Source: Dugong dugon (lineage: Eukaryota > Chordata > Mammalia > Sirenia > Dugongidae). Taken from it: 64,000 bases of DNA. A program made the translations under genes and the position numbers. Below the pieces are notes generated by a model, which was given only the letters and a program-made list of their open reading frames with translations, was not told the DNA's origin and searched no databases. Of this stretch, positions 1 to 12,250 are shown piece after piece (positions within the stretch are counted from its first letter, which is position 1; each line of letters begins with the position of its first letter). The stretch lies in NCBI GenBank assembly GCA_030035585.1, contig CM057465.1, positions 471,501 through 535,500 of the forward strand. The letters run 5' to 3'.

Positions 1-856
1 TTTTAAATTGTACTTTAGTTGAAGGTTTACAGAACAAACTAGCTTCTCATTAAACAGTACACATACTGTTTTCTGACATTGGTTAGCAACCCCACAACAT
101 GCCAACACTCTCCCTTCTTGACCTTGGGTTCCCTATTACCAGCTTTCCTGTCCCCTCCTGCCTTCTAGTCCTTGCGCCTGGGCTGGTGTGCCCCTTTAGT
201 CCCATTTTGTTTTATGGGCCTGTCTAATCTTTGGCTGAAGGGTGAACTTCAGGAGTGACTTCATTACTGAGCTAAAAGGGCTTCCGGGGGCCATACTCTC
301 GGGGTTTCTCCAGTCTCTGTCAGGCCAGTAAGTCTGGTCTTTTTTTGTGAGTTTGATTTTTGTTCTACATTTTTCTCCAGCTTTTTCCAGGGCCCTCTGT
401 TGTGATCCCTGTCAGAGCAGTTGGTGATGGAGCCGGACACCATCTAGTTGGTCTGGACTCAGTCTGGTGACTAATCTTTCCCTTGTGTCTTTAGTTTTCT
501 TCATTCTCCCTTGTTCCTGAGGGAGTGAGACCAGTGGAGAATCTTTAATGGCTGCTCACAAGCGTTTAAGGCCCCAGATGCTACTCAAAGTAGAATGTAG
601 AACTTTGTCTTTATAAACTACGTTAAGCCAATGGAGCTAGATATTCCCCGAGACCATGGTCCCCACAGCCCTCAGCCCAGCAATTCAGTCCCTCAGGGAG
701 TTTGGATGTGTCTATGGAGCTTCCATGACCTTGCTTGAACGAGTTGTGCTGGCTTCCCCAGTACTGTGTACTGTTTTGCCCTTCTTCAAAGTTACCACTT
801 ATCTATTGTTTATTTAGTGTTTTCCCCCTCCCCACCCCTCCCCGCCCTCATAACCA

Positions 857-3800
857 TCAGAGATTGTTTCTTTTTTGTGTGTAAACCTTTTCATGAGTTT
901 TTATAGTAGTGATCTCATACGATGTTTGTCCTTTTGTGATTGACTTATTTCACTCAGCATAATGCCCTCCAGATTCATCCATGTTGTGAGATGCTCCACA
1001 GATTCATCATTGTTCTTTTTTGTTGCATAGTACTCCATTGTGTGTATGTACCATAGTTTATCTATTCATCTGTTGATGGGGGTCTAGGTTGTTTCCATCT
1101 TTTTGCTGTTGTGAACAATGCTGCAATGAACATGGGTGTGCATATGTCTATTTGTGTGACAGCTCTTATTTCTCTAGGATATATTCCTAGGACTAGGTTT
1201 GCTGGATCATATGGTATTTCTATTTCTAGCTTTCTAAGGAAGTTCCATATCGTTTTCCAAAATGTTTGTACCATTTTTCATTCCCACCAGCAGTGCATAA
1301 GAGTTCCCATCTTCCCACAGCCTCTCCAACATTTGTTATTTTCTGTTTTTTTGATTCATGCCAGTAATGCTGGGGTGAGACAGTATCTCATTGTGGTTTT
1401 CATTTGCATTTCTCTAATGGCTAGTGATCGTGAGCATTTCCTCATGTGTCTGTTGGCCGCTTGAATGTCTTCTTTGGTGAAGTGTCTGTTCATTTCCTTT
1501 GTCCATTTTTTAATTTGTTTATTCGTCTTTTTGTTGTAGAGGTGTTGGATTTTCCTATAGATTTAGAGATTAGATCTTTGTTGGATTTGTAATAGCCAAA
1601 ATTTTTTTCCAGTCTGTACATTCTCTTTTTACTCTTTTGGTGAAGTCTTTTTATGAGCTTAAGTGTTTAATTTTTAGAAGATCCCAGTTATCTAGCTTAT
1701 CTTCTGGAGGTTGTGTGTTGTTAGTTATGGTTTGTATCCTGTTAATGCTGTGTATTGGGGCCTCTAGAGTAGGTCCTGTTTTTTCTTCTAAGATCTGTAT
1801 AGTTTTTGGCTTTATACTTAGGTCTTTGATCCATTTTAAATTAGTTTTTGTGTATGGCATGAGGTATGGGTCCTGCTTCATTTTTTTGCAGATGTACATC
1901 CAGTTTTGCCAGCACCATTTGTTAAAAAGACTGTCTTTTCCCCATTTGATGGACTTTGGGCACTCGCCTAAGATCAGGTGACCGTAGGTGGATGGATTTA
2001 TATCTGGGTTCTCCATTCTGTTCCATTGGTCAATGTATCTGTCGTTGTACCAGTACCAGGCTGTTTTGACTACCATGGCTGTATAGTAGGTTCTGAGGTC
2101 AGGCAGTGCAAGTCCTCCTACTTTATTCTTCTTCAATAGTATTTTACTTATCGGGGGCCTCTTCACTTACCTTATAAAGTTAATGATTAGTTTTTCCATC
2201 TTTTTAAAGAATATTGGTATTTGGATCAGGATTGCATTGTATCTGTAGATTGCTTTGGGTAGAATTTTCATTTTCACAATGTTGAACCTACCTATCAATG
2301 AACATGGTATGTTTTTCCATTTAGGTAGATCTCTTTTGGTTTCTTGAAGTAGTGTTTTGTAGTTTTCTTTGTATACACCTTTTTCATCCCTAGTTAGATT
2401 TATTCCTAAGTACTTTATTTTTTTAGGGGCTATTATAAACAATACTGTTTTCCTGATTTCCTTTTTGTCATTCTCTTTATTGGTGTATAGGAATCCAACA
2501 GATTTTTGTATGTTTATCTCATATCCTGCTACTCTGCTGAATCTTTCTATTAGTTCCCATAGTTTTCTCATGGAGTCTTTGGGTATGTATAGTATCATAT
2601 CATCTGCAAATAGGGACAGTTTTACTTCTTCATTACCAATTTGGATGCCCTTTATTTCTTTTTCTTGCCTTATTGCCCTAGCCAGGACTTCCAGTACAAT
2701 GTTAAATAGGAGTGGTGATAAAGGGCATCCTTGTCTTGTTCCTATTCTCAAGGGGAATGTTTTCAGCCTCTCTCCATTAAGAATGATGTTGGCTGTTGGT
2801 TTTGTTTAGATGCCCTTCATTATGTTGAGGAATTTCCCTTCTATACCTATTTTATTGAGAGTTTTTATCAGGAATGGATGTTAGACTTTGTCAAATGCCT
2901 TTTCTGCGTCAATTGAGATGATCATGTTATTCTTTTATTTATGTGGATTACGTTGATCAATTTTCTAATGTTGACCCATCCTTGCATACCTGGTGTGAAT
3001 CCTACTTGGTCATGGTGTATTATTTTTTTGATATGATGTTGAATACTCTTGGCTAGAATTTTGTTGAGAATTTTTGCATCTATATTCATGAGAGATATTG
3101 GTCTGTAATTTTCTTTTTTGTGTGGTGTCTTTTCCTGGTTTTGGTATCAGGGTTATGCTGGCTTTACAGAATGAATTTGGAAGTATCCCTCCTTTGCTAT
3201 GTTCTGAAATACTTTGAGAAGTACTGGTGTCAGCTCTTCTCTGAATGTTTGATAGAATTCTCCAGTGAAACTATCTGGGTCAGGGCTTTTTTTTATTGGG
3301 AGCTTTTTTTTTTAATTACTTTTTCAATCTCTTCTCTTGTTTTGCGTCTGTTCAAATTTTCGACATCATTTTGTGTTAGTTTGGATAGGTACTGTGTTTC
3401 TAGAAATTTATCCACTTCTTCTAGGTTTTCAAATTTGTTGGAGTATAGTTTTTCATAATACTCTGTTATGATCTTTTTTATTTCAGTTGGGTCTGTTGTA
3501 ATGTCCTCCATTTCATTTATTATTTGGTTTATTTGTGTCCTCTCCTGTTTTTCTTTTGTCATTTTGGCCAGTGTTTGTCGATTTTGTTGATTCTTTCAAA
3601 GAACCAAACTTTGGCGTTGTTGATTCTTTCTATTGTTTTCCTATTCTCTGTTTCATTTATTTCTGCTCTTCATTATTTCCATTCTTCTGGTGGCTGTAGG
3701 CTTCTTTTCCTGTTCTCTTTCTATCTGTTCGAGTTGTGTAGCTAATATTTTGATTTTGTCCCTTATTTCTTTTTTGATGTGTGCATCTACTGCTATAAAT

Positions 3801-4702
3801 TGACCTCTGAGCACTGCCTTTGCTGTGTCCCAAAGGTTTTGGTATGATGTGTTTTCATTCTCATTTGATTCTAGGAATTTTTTGATTCCATCTTTGATTT
3901 CTTCTATTATCCAGTGATTTTTGAGCAAGATGTTAGTTTCCATGTAATTGATTTTTTTTCCCCTGCTCTTCCTGTTGTTGATTTTTACTTTGATAGTGTT
4001 GTGATCAGAGAAGATACTTTGTATTATCTCAATGTTTTGGATTTTGTTGAGTGTTACTTTGTGGCCTAAGATGTGGTCTATCCTGGAGAATGTTCCGTGT
4101 GCATTGGAAAAGAATGCGTACTTTGCAGCTGTTGAGTGGAGTGTTCTGTATATGTCTGTGAATTCAGGTAGGCTGATTGTGGCCTTTAGATCTTCTGCAT
4201 CTTTGCTGAGTTTCTTTCCAGATGTTCTGTCCTTTACCGAGAGTGGTGTGTTGAAGTCTCCTGCTATTATTAAGGAACTGTCAATTTCTCTTTCCAAAGC
4301 TGTTAGAGTTTGTTTTATGTATTTTGGAGCCCTGTCATTGGGTGCATAGATGTTTATTATGGTTATGTTTTCATGATGGATCATCCTTTTAATCATTATA
4401 TAGTGCCCTTCTTTGTCTTTTATGGTGGATTTTGTTTTGAAGTCTATTTTATCTGAGATTAGTATTGTCACACCTGCTCTTTTTTGGTAGCTGTTTGCTT
4501 GATATATTTTTTTCCATCCTTTGATTTCTAATAAATTTATGTCTTTGTTTCTAAGGTGTGTCTCTTGTAGACAGCATATTGATGGATCTTGTTTTTTTTT
4601 TTTTTTTTTAATCCATTCTGTCACTCTGTGTCTCTTTATGGGTGCATCTAGGCCATTTACATGCAGTGTAATTATTGATAGGTGTGAGTTTATTGCTGTC
4701 AT
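857..4702 (-). pseudogene. L1 ORF2 (endonuclease-reverse transcriptase), broken
   Basis: The longest open piece (4702-3653) starts MTAINSHLSIITLHVNGLDA and is the APE-type endonuclease with LQETH, NIYAPND, IIAGDFN and SDHN motifs, which nick the target DNA. Further pieces: 3562-3293; 2751-2167, which carries the reverse transcriptase active site FADDMILY after [12 protein letters not shown]; 2166-1651 (thumb/C-terminal); and 1274-1062 (LEIEIPYDPANLVLGIYP, C-terminal). The total span of about 3.85 kb is normal for L1 ORF2. Several frameshifts and stops separate the pieces. Confidence 0.92.
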
Positions 4703-5214
4703 TTTGTAGTGCTTTTTTTGTGGTGCTGACGTTTTCTTTGTTCCTCTTACTCTCCTGTGCTGAATTCCTTTTGTTTGTGGGGTTTTTTTTTTTCATTTCT
4801 TTTATTTTTGTAGACTTTGTTTTTACTGAGACTTTATGTTTTTCTTCTTTATTTTGATGAGTAGGTTTGTTAACTTTCTCTGTGGTTACCTTGAAATTTA
4901 CCGTTATCTTCCTAGATTTGAACCAGTCTTTTATTACTTGATATCACCTTGCCTTCCTCTTCATTAGAAAGTTTATACCTATACCATTTATTCCCTCTTT
5001 TATTGTTTTGACATTGTTGTCATTTACAGATTAACTTCTCTGGTTCCCTATTGTAGACATTTTAGTTTTGATAGTCCTTGAGAGTTCATTTCCTAGGTTG
5101 GTATCTGGCTGATGCGATCTTGCATCCTAGATTTAGGTGGTTGTCTGATGTTGTTTGTTCTGAAACTGAAGGGCTCCTTTTAATAATTCCTGTAAGTTTG
5201 GTTTGGTTTTTACA

Positions 5215-6139
5215 TATTCCCTTCATTTCTGTTTATCTGGAAATGTCCTAATTTCATTGTCATATTTGAACAAGAGTTTTGCAGGATATATTATTCTTGG
5301 TTGGCAAGTTTTTTCTTTCAAGGTTTTATATATGTCATCCCATTGTCTTCTTTCTTGCATGGTTTCTGCTGAGTAGTCCAAGCTTAGTCTTATTGCCCTT
5401 CTGTATGTGACTTTCATTTTTCTCAAGCTGGTCTCAGGATTCTTTCTTTGTCTTTGGTTTTAGTGAGTGTGATTATGATATGCCTTGGTGATTTTCTTTT
5501 GGGGTTTATCCTATATGGGGTTCGTTGAGCTTCTTGGATGGTCAGCATTTCATCTTTCATGATATTAGGGAAGTTTTCTTTCAGCAATTCTTCAATGATC
5601 CTCTGTGTTTTCTGTTTTCTCCCTCTGTTCTGGAGCGCCGATCACTTGCAGATTTTTACTTTTGATTGTATCCTACATCATTCTCAGGGTGTCTTCATTT
5701 TTCTTTGTTCTTTTTTCTGATTTTTCTTCAAACAGAGTGGTATCTAAGTGTTTGTCTTCAATTTCGCTGATCCTGTCTCCCATTGTTTCAAACCTGCTTC
5801 TCAGGCCTTCTATGACACTGTCCATTTCTGAAATCTTGTTGTTTATATTTTGGATTTCTAATTGTTATTTTTGTATGATTTCTAGTTGTAAGTTTATTTT
5901 GACATTTTGTTCCCGTATTATTTTCCTGAATTCTTCCATTGTTTTGTCTGTATTTTCCATGATTTTGTCTGCCTTTTCCATGAATTCGTCTATTTTTTCT
6001 TCATTTTTGTCTGCTTTTTGCTTCAACTCTTGGATAGCTCTGAATATTAGAGGTTTGAATTCTCTATCAAGTAGTTCCAGTGCCTTTTCTTCTACTTGAA
6101 AGTTATCTGGTATTTATTTTGGATGCCTACTGGAACCAT
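5215..6139 (-). pseudogene. L1 ORF1 (RNA-binding chaperone), broken
   Basis: A start at 6139 gives MVPVGIQNKYQITF, then a stop; a shift of frame reads an acidic and lysine-rich coiled-coil region (EEKIDEFMEKADKIMENTDK). The C-terminal part is open at 5426-5223 (RRAIRLSLDYSAETMQERRQ, then WDDIYKTLKEK), the conserved end of ORF1p. Several stops lie between. ORF1p normally forms trimers that coat L1 RNA. Confidence 0.85.
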
Positions 6140-7720
6140 CCTGTCCTGTTTTTCTTAATATGCTTTGATATTGTTGGCTGTCTTTGGGACACTCAGTGGT
6201 TATTTTCTTCATTTATTGATTTTAGATTTGTTTGTTTTGTCCTGCTGTATTTGCTTATGCCTGAGCAGGCAGGCTGTGCTTTCTTTGTTGTTTGCTCGTC
6301 TGTGAACATGATAATTTTCACCTCCTTCTCCAATGGGTGGGGTCGGTTGCTCAGCTGTGGTATAGCAGGGCAGGTCCAGCTGAAGGGGAGGGGCTGGGAT
6401 GGATTGTTTGTGGCACATCCTGGGGCCTACAGGGCTGGCTGGGAGGTCAGTGCAGGGCAGGTTCTGGTAGGCCATGCCTGTGCTGCTCAAGGGTGCAATG
6501 TTCAGCATACAGTGAAGATAGGCAGAAGGGAGGGGATAGATTGTGATGTGTTGGTATGGGAAAGAAGAGAGAGAGGAGAGAGAAACAGAAGCAAAAAAAA
6601 GTGCTGAGGGGTCTGCTGTTGGAGTGAAGAGATGGGAAACAAAGAAATAAAGAAAAACAAAAAAGAGAAAAGAAAAAAAGAAAAAGTAAATAAATAAAAA
6701 TTTTAAAAAAAGAAAGAAGTGTCCACAGAGATCCCCCTGGTGACCAGGGAAGTTGCTCCCAGGCCTTGAGGCACAGCCTGTCTAGAAGAGGCAGAGATGG
6801 CAACACAGCATCAGGTATTCAGGAGACAGGAGAAGAAGGAAAGTAGAGATGAGAAACTGAGAAACGAAGAAAAAGTAAAAGAAAAAAATTTAAAAAAAAA
6901 AGAAAGAAATGCCCCCAGGGATCCCACCTGTGTGACTGTGCAGACTAGAGAAGTGGCTCCCAAGCTGCACAGTACAGATATTCAGGAGACAGGAAAAGAA
7001 GTTAAGTAGAGAAAGACAAGAAACCGAGAAATGAAGAAAAACAAAAAGGAAAAAAGCAAACAAACAAAGCAAAACAAACAGAAAAAAAGGCCCCAGGGAT
7101 TCCACCAGCCTGGCAGAAGCAGTTCCCCAGCTGAAAGGCACTTCACAGCCTGTCAAGAAGAAGCAAAAATGGCACATGGGGCCAAGTGTTCGAGAGAAAG
7201 GACGGGAGGAGGTAAGAGTCAGGGAAGAAACCAAAATCAGCCAAAAAAAAACACCATCAGCAGCAAAGAGATGGCACTGAAGGAGCCGGCCAGTATGGGT
7301 GGGGCGAATCCAAGCAGCATGGAGCCAGTGCCTACCAGCCAAGCAACCGTGGTCTGCTGGGAAGTGGTGGAGGCCGATTAGGGGGAAGAAGTGTGTTTAG
7401 TGGGTTACTGGGTGCTCTGTCTCCTGCTGGGAGCTTCGTGAAGCTGCTTTCCTGTACCCCTGTCTTCCAGTCTCCAACAGAAGTCCAAGATGGTGAATCT
7501 GTGCTGCATCAGCTGATAGTGGACCTCCGCTCGTATCTCTCCTTGCTCTCCGTTCTCTGTCAGTTTCTTATTCCAGTTGGTGCTTGGTTGAGTTCTTCAT
7601 CTCTTCATTTGACGCTTAGGGTTCCAGGATTGATGTTTGTCTCTGTTTTACTTAGTTTTTTGAGTCTTTGCTGTGGAGGGTGGGCGTGGTGCTTCTGTCT
7701 ATAGTGCCATGTTGGCTCCA
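6140..7720 (-). mobile_element. L1 5' UTR with tandem monomers
   Basis: GC-rich blocks alternate with A-rich blocks on the + strand. Repeating units begin at about 6730, 6920 and 7098 (GATCC or GATTCC after CCCCAGG), each followed by a sequence like TTCAGGAGACAGGA and then an A-rich stretch. Spacing is 190 and 178 bp. By analogy with rodent L1, such 5' UTR monomers act as promoters, but promoter activity is not shown here. Confidence 0.7.
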
Positions 7721-10700
7721 CTCTATCTTATAAACATTGTTGTGCTTGCTTTTTTGTCAGACATGACATTCATGTGTGTTGGTAAATACCTAGGTCATGG
7801 GGTGAGTGTATATTTAGCTTTAGAAGGTACTCCCAAGCAGTCTACCATCTGGGATGGGAGTTGCTCCACATCCTCACCAACAGTTGGTATTGTCAGTCAT
7901 TGTCATTTTGGGCATTCTGGTGGATGTGTACTTGTATCTCACTGTAGTTTTAGTGGGCACTTACCTGACCAAGAACGATGTTGAGCACCGTTTCATGTTC
8001 TTATTGTTGGTCATTTGGAGTGCTTCTTTTATGGGGTGCCTGTTTCAGATCTTATGGCCATTATTAAATTGGGTTGTGGGCTTTATTGATTTGTAGAAAT
8101 TCTTTGCATTCTGGATAGAGTCCTTTGTCAGATAAATGTATTATAAATATCTCCTGCTAGTCTATGGCTAAACTTTTCACCCTCTAATGATTCCTTTTGT
8201 AATTGGAACTCAATTCTAATGAAGTCCAATTTGTCAGTCTTCTATAGTTAGAGATTTTTGTGTCCTATTTAAGAAATCTTTGCCTATTCCAATGTCCAAA
8301 AGGTATCTTACGTTTCCTTTTAGAAGTTTTATCATTGTATTTTTCACAGTTAGATTTCCAAGCCATTGGAATTGACTGTCATTTGTGGGGTAAGGTAGGG
8401 GCCCATGGGTCCGTTTTCATTTTTTTCCCATATGAATATCCAATCGATCCAACCTCTAAATTGCGATGACACCCTGTTCAAAATCAGGCATGGATATATT
8501 TCTGGGTTCTCCATTCTGTTCTATTGGTCTATCTGTCCATCTTATTCCAATACCACACTGTTTTATAATTCTTGATATCTGGTAGTATAAGTCCTCTGAC
8601 TTTGTTCTTCTTTAAGATTGTTTAGGTTTTCTTAGCCTTTTGCATCACTATAGAAATTCTGGAATCAAATTGTCACACCCACCTCCCCAACACACAAATC
8701 TTGCTGAGACTTTAATTGTGATTACACTGAATATATAGATCATCTTGTGGAAGGATTAACATACTAACAATATTGAGTCTTCCAATCAGTGAACATTTAG
8801 TTCTTCTTTAATTATATCAGCAGTGTTTTGTATTTTTTTTTGTACAGGTATGCAAGACCTCTTTTGTTGGATTTTTTTCCCCTAGATATTTGATTTTTTA
8901 AAAATGCTGTAGTAGATGGTACTGTTCTTGACTTTCATTTTCTAATTGTTTCCAGTATTTAGAAATACAATTGACTTGGTATTTGGTGACCTTGCTAACT
9001 ATATGTACTACTTCTAGTAGTTTGCAGATTCATTAATATTTTCTATATACACAATCATCTGCAAATCTTTTTAATTTTTATACTTTTATTTCCTTTTCAT
9101 GGTGATAGTGGATATCATTATTTTGTTCTCAAACTTGGGGAAAGTGCTCAGTATTTCATCATGAAATATTATGTTACTATAGGCTTTAAAGGAAGTTCCC
9201 TCTTATTCCTGGTTTACTGAGAGCTTCAAAAATGAAGTTATTACATTTATAATATGCTTTCTTCTGTCTCTATTGAGATGTTACTGTTTTTTCTCCTTTA
9301 GTCTGTTAATGGTGGATTATATTGATCAATTTTTCAAATATTCAACCCACTTTGCAGTCTAGGAAAAACCCATGTGGTCATGATGTATTATTTTTATATA
9401 CCACCGGTTTCAATTTACAAATATTTTGTTTAAGATTTTGTGTCTATGTTCATGAGAGAAATTGACCTATACTGTTTCTTGTCCTTGTCAGATTTTGGTA
9501 TTACATTTATGGCCTCATAAAAAGAGCTGGAAAGATTATCTTATTTTCCTATTCACTGAGGGGTTTATATAAGATTGGTATTTTTTCCCCTTAAATGTTT
9601 GGAAAGATTCACTAATGATGCCAAACAGACCTGAAGTTTTTGTTGTGGGAAATGTTTTAATTATGGAATTTTTTTTTTTTAACAGATATTGGCCTATTGA
9701 TACTTTCTATTTCTTTTACATCTGTTTTGTTAAGCTGTGTTTTTCAAAGAAAGTGTCCATTTCATTTAAGCTGTTAAATTATTGGCATGTAGTTGTTTGT
9801 AATATTATTATCATTAATTTCTGTGCAATCTGTAGTGATGTTCCATTTTAAGTGTACAATTCCATGACATTAAGTACATTCACAATGTTGTACAGCCATC
9901 ACTACTATTTCCGAAAACTTCATCATCCCAAACAGAAACTCTTTATCCATTAAGCAATAACTCCTCATTCCTCCCTCCCACCAGCTCTTGGTAATCTCTA
10001 ATCTACTTTCTGCCTCTATGAATTTGCCTATTATAGATATTTCAAAGAAGTAAGACCATACAGTATTTGTCCTTTTGTGTCTGTCTTATTTCACTTACCA
10101 TAATATTTTCGAGGTTCACCCATGTCACAGCATATATCAGAACTCCATTCCTTTTTATGGCTGAATAATATTCCGTTGTATGAATATACTACACTTTATC
10201 CATTCAGCTACTGAAGGACACTTGGGGTGTGTTCACCTTTTGGCTCTTGTGAATAGAGCTGCAATGAACATTGGTGTGCAAGCGTCTGTTTGAGTCCCTG
10301 CTTTCAAGTCTTGTGGTTGTATACCTAGGAACAGAACTGCTGGGTCATATGGTAATCCGAGGTAATTAACTTTTTGAGAAACCACGAAACTATTGTCCAC
10401 AGCAGCTGCACCATTTTGCATTCCCACCAGCAAGGCACATGGGTCCAGATTCCTCCACATCCTCACCTCATTAAAAAACAAACAATCAAACCAGTTGCCC
10501 TTGGTTGATTCTGACTCAGAGCGACCCTACAGGACAGAGTAGAACTGCACTACAGGGTTTCCAAGGCTGTAATCTTTACAGATGCAGACTGCATGAAGTA
10601 GCTGGTGGGTTTGAATCACTGACCTTTCAGTTAGCAGCACAGCACTTAACCACTGCGCCATTGTACCACCAGGGCTCCTTACTTCCTTGCCAGGGCTTGT

Positions 10701-11270
10701 TCTTTTCCATTTTTATGATAACAGCCATTCTAGTGGGTGTGAAATGGTATCTCACTGTGGTTTGGATTTGCAATTTCCAGATGGCTTGATGATACTGAGC
10801 CCCTATCCCATGTACTTATTGGGCATTCATGTATCTTTTCATTTTTTGTAAAGCATCTGTTTAAGTATTTGTCCATTTTCTTATTGGATTGTTTGTCTTT
10901 TTATTACTGAATTCTAGTAGTTCATTCTTAATGTACTCTGGATATATGCCCTTTGTCAGATGTCTGTATTGTGGACATTACCCCCGGTCTGTGGTTTGCA
11001 TTTTTGTTTTCTTAACAGAACATTTTAACGAGCAAAACATTTTAATTTTGATGAAGTCCAATTTACCAGTTTTTACTTCTGTGGTTAGTGCTTTCTGTCT
11101 AAGAAATTTTTGTCCAGCCCAGAATAGTGAAGATATTCTCCTGTGTTTTCTAGCAGAGGCTTTGTTTCAGCCTGTGAGCCATCTCATATTAACTTGTGTG
11201 CATGCTGCCAGGTCAGGGTTATGGCTCACCTTTTCCGTGTGGCTGTACAGTTTTTCTAGCACCATCCCCT
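7720..11270 (-). mobile_element. Older antisense L1 fragments
   Basis: Two successive L1 3' portions in antisense. The first (about 7720-9830) runs from 3' end sequence into an ORF2-like region. The second (about 9830-11270) again starts with L1 3' end sequence, including TGGCTGAATAATATTCCG and the matching ORF2 C-terminal region, and is split by a SINE at 10473-10680. No open frame of useful length remains. Confidence 0.75.
10473..10680 (-). mobile_element. AfroSINE-type SINE
   Basis: On the minus strand it starts with AAGGAGCCCTGGTGG, carries a tRNA-like B-box region and ends in a poly-purine tail. It interrupts an L1 fragment, with L1 sequence continuing on both sides. Confidence 0.88.
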
Positions 11271-12158
11271 TGGACTTGCTCTGGTGCTTTGGTGGAAATC
11301 ATGTGGCCCCATATACGCGGGCTTCTGGAGGTCACCCCTGTAGAGGAGAAGCAGGTGTGAGGGCAGAAAGTTGGGTCTGGGCCTGGGTCTACAGTACCTG
11401 GATTGCTTCTTGGGCGTCCTGGGAGACCGTGGATTCAGGAGCATTTGAAGGTCAGGGAAGGTCTGGGGGCATGCATGTATGGGACTGCTCAGGGAGTGGG
11501 GTGGCAGGCAAGCACAGAGGTCTGGGCCTCAGGCCCCACTTCCCTGTTCAGAGCTTGGGAAGCAGCTCTAGAAGCGCCAGGATGGCAGGGAGGGGTGAAG
11601 CTAAGGGGAAAGAGGGGTGGCCAGCTGCATGTCCAGTGCTGCAGTAAGATGGGGGCAGAGGATGGGTGGGAAGTGACCAACTGGCCTGAACATACTTATA
11701 TTAGCCTGAGCTGTGTCTAGTGGAGGCCAAAAAAGTGAGTTCTAGAGACGGGACCAGGGAGATGGGCTGGGCGCTGGTGAGGTGTGTGGGTACAAAGAAG
11801 TGTTTATTTTTTTATTGTGGGGTGTGAGAGGAGGGGTCTGGGGGGATGGGGTGTGAGAGAAGGGGTCTGGGGGGAGGGGTGTGAGAGGAGGGATCTGGGG
11901 GGAGGGCGCAGTCGGCTGGGGTGATGGGACTGAATGTGGGCCCTGGGGTGGGCCGTGGAGACCCCTGAGGGCCTTGTGCTCTGAAGTAGGAGACAGAGCA
12001 GATGGCAGGTGTGAGGCTGGGCTGTGGGCAGGGACGAGGCAGAGGTGGAAGGGGTGAGGATGTTCATTAGACCTTGGTATCCCTGGTTTCCTGATGTCCC
12101 TAGGTTAGAGCGCTTTGATGCTCTTGCTTTTGCCTTGATGTTTGTTTCTCTTTTGCAG
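11270..12158. other. Non-repeat DNA 5' of exon A
   Basis: Moderately GC-rich DNA without a recognised exon. It includes a short G-rich tandem repeat (11815-11910) and the pyrimidine tract feeding the exon A acceptor. Open frames here have no family resemblance I can recognise. Confidence 0.5.
11815..11910. repeat. About 29 bp G-rich tandem repeat, about 3 copies
   Basis: Units of the form GGGGTGTGAGAGGAGGGG followed by TCTGGGGGGA repeat about three times with small changes. The G runs are dense on the + strand. Confidence 0.75.
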
Positions 12159-12250
12159 GATTAAAAGGAGGAACTTCTCAAGACTTGGCCTCTTCCCCCA
12201 AATTAGACAGATACAAACTAGCAAAACAATTAACTGACAAAGCCATCAAG
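12159..12250 (+). CDS. TTLL8: TTLL8 exon A (first recognised)
   Basis: A good pyrimidine tract and TTTTGCAG precede 12159, and AAG|GTAAAT follows. The exon enters with two bases of a split codon and then reads [20 protein letters not shown] and on to TDKAIK, ending on a codon boundary. There is no in-frame start, and the split codon at the acceptor shows that at least one coding exon lies further 5'. The basic KAIK end runs directly into [12 protein letters not shown] of the next exon, as expected for the N-terminus of TTLL3/TTLL8. Confidence 0.82.

Larger units (their letters stand above)
1..7720 (-). mobile_element. L1 LINE, nearly complete, antisense, inactive
   Basis: Read on the minus strand this is a whole L1: 5' UTR (about 7720-6140), ORF1 (6139 to about 5215), ORF2 (4702 to about 857) and 3' UTR running off the window at base 1. 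The 3' UTR sequence recurs at 26440, 38870, 58975, 59350 and 62205. Both ORFs are interrupted by stops or frameshifts, so the copy is dead. Old related L1 DNA continues directly beyond it, so the element inserted into or beside another L1. Confidence 0.9.

Noticed and set aside
1111-6099. Several + strand frames in 1-6.1 kb (for example 1111-1464, 5605-6099)
   Set aside because: They are shadows of an antisense L1; the minus-strand reading gives ORF1 and ORF2 motifs.
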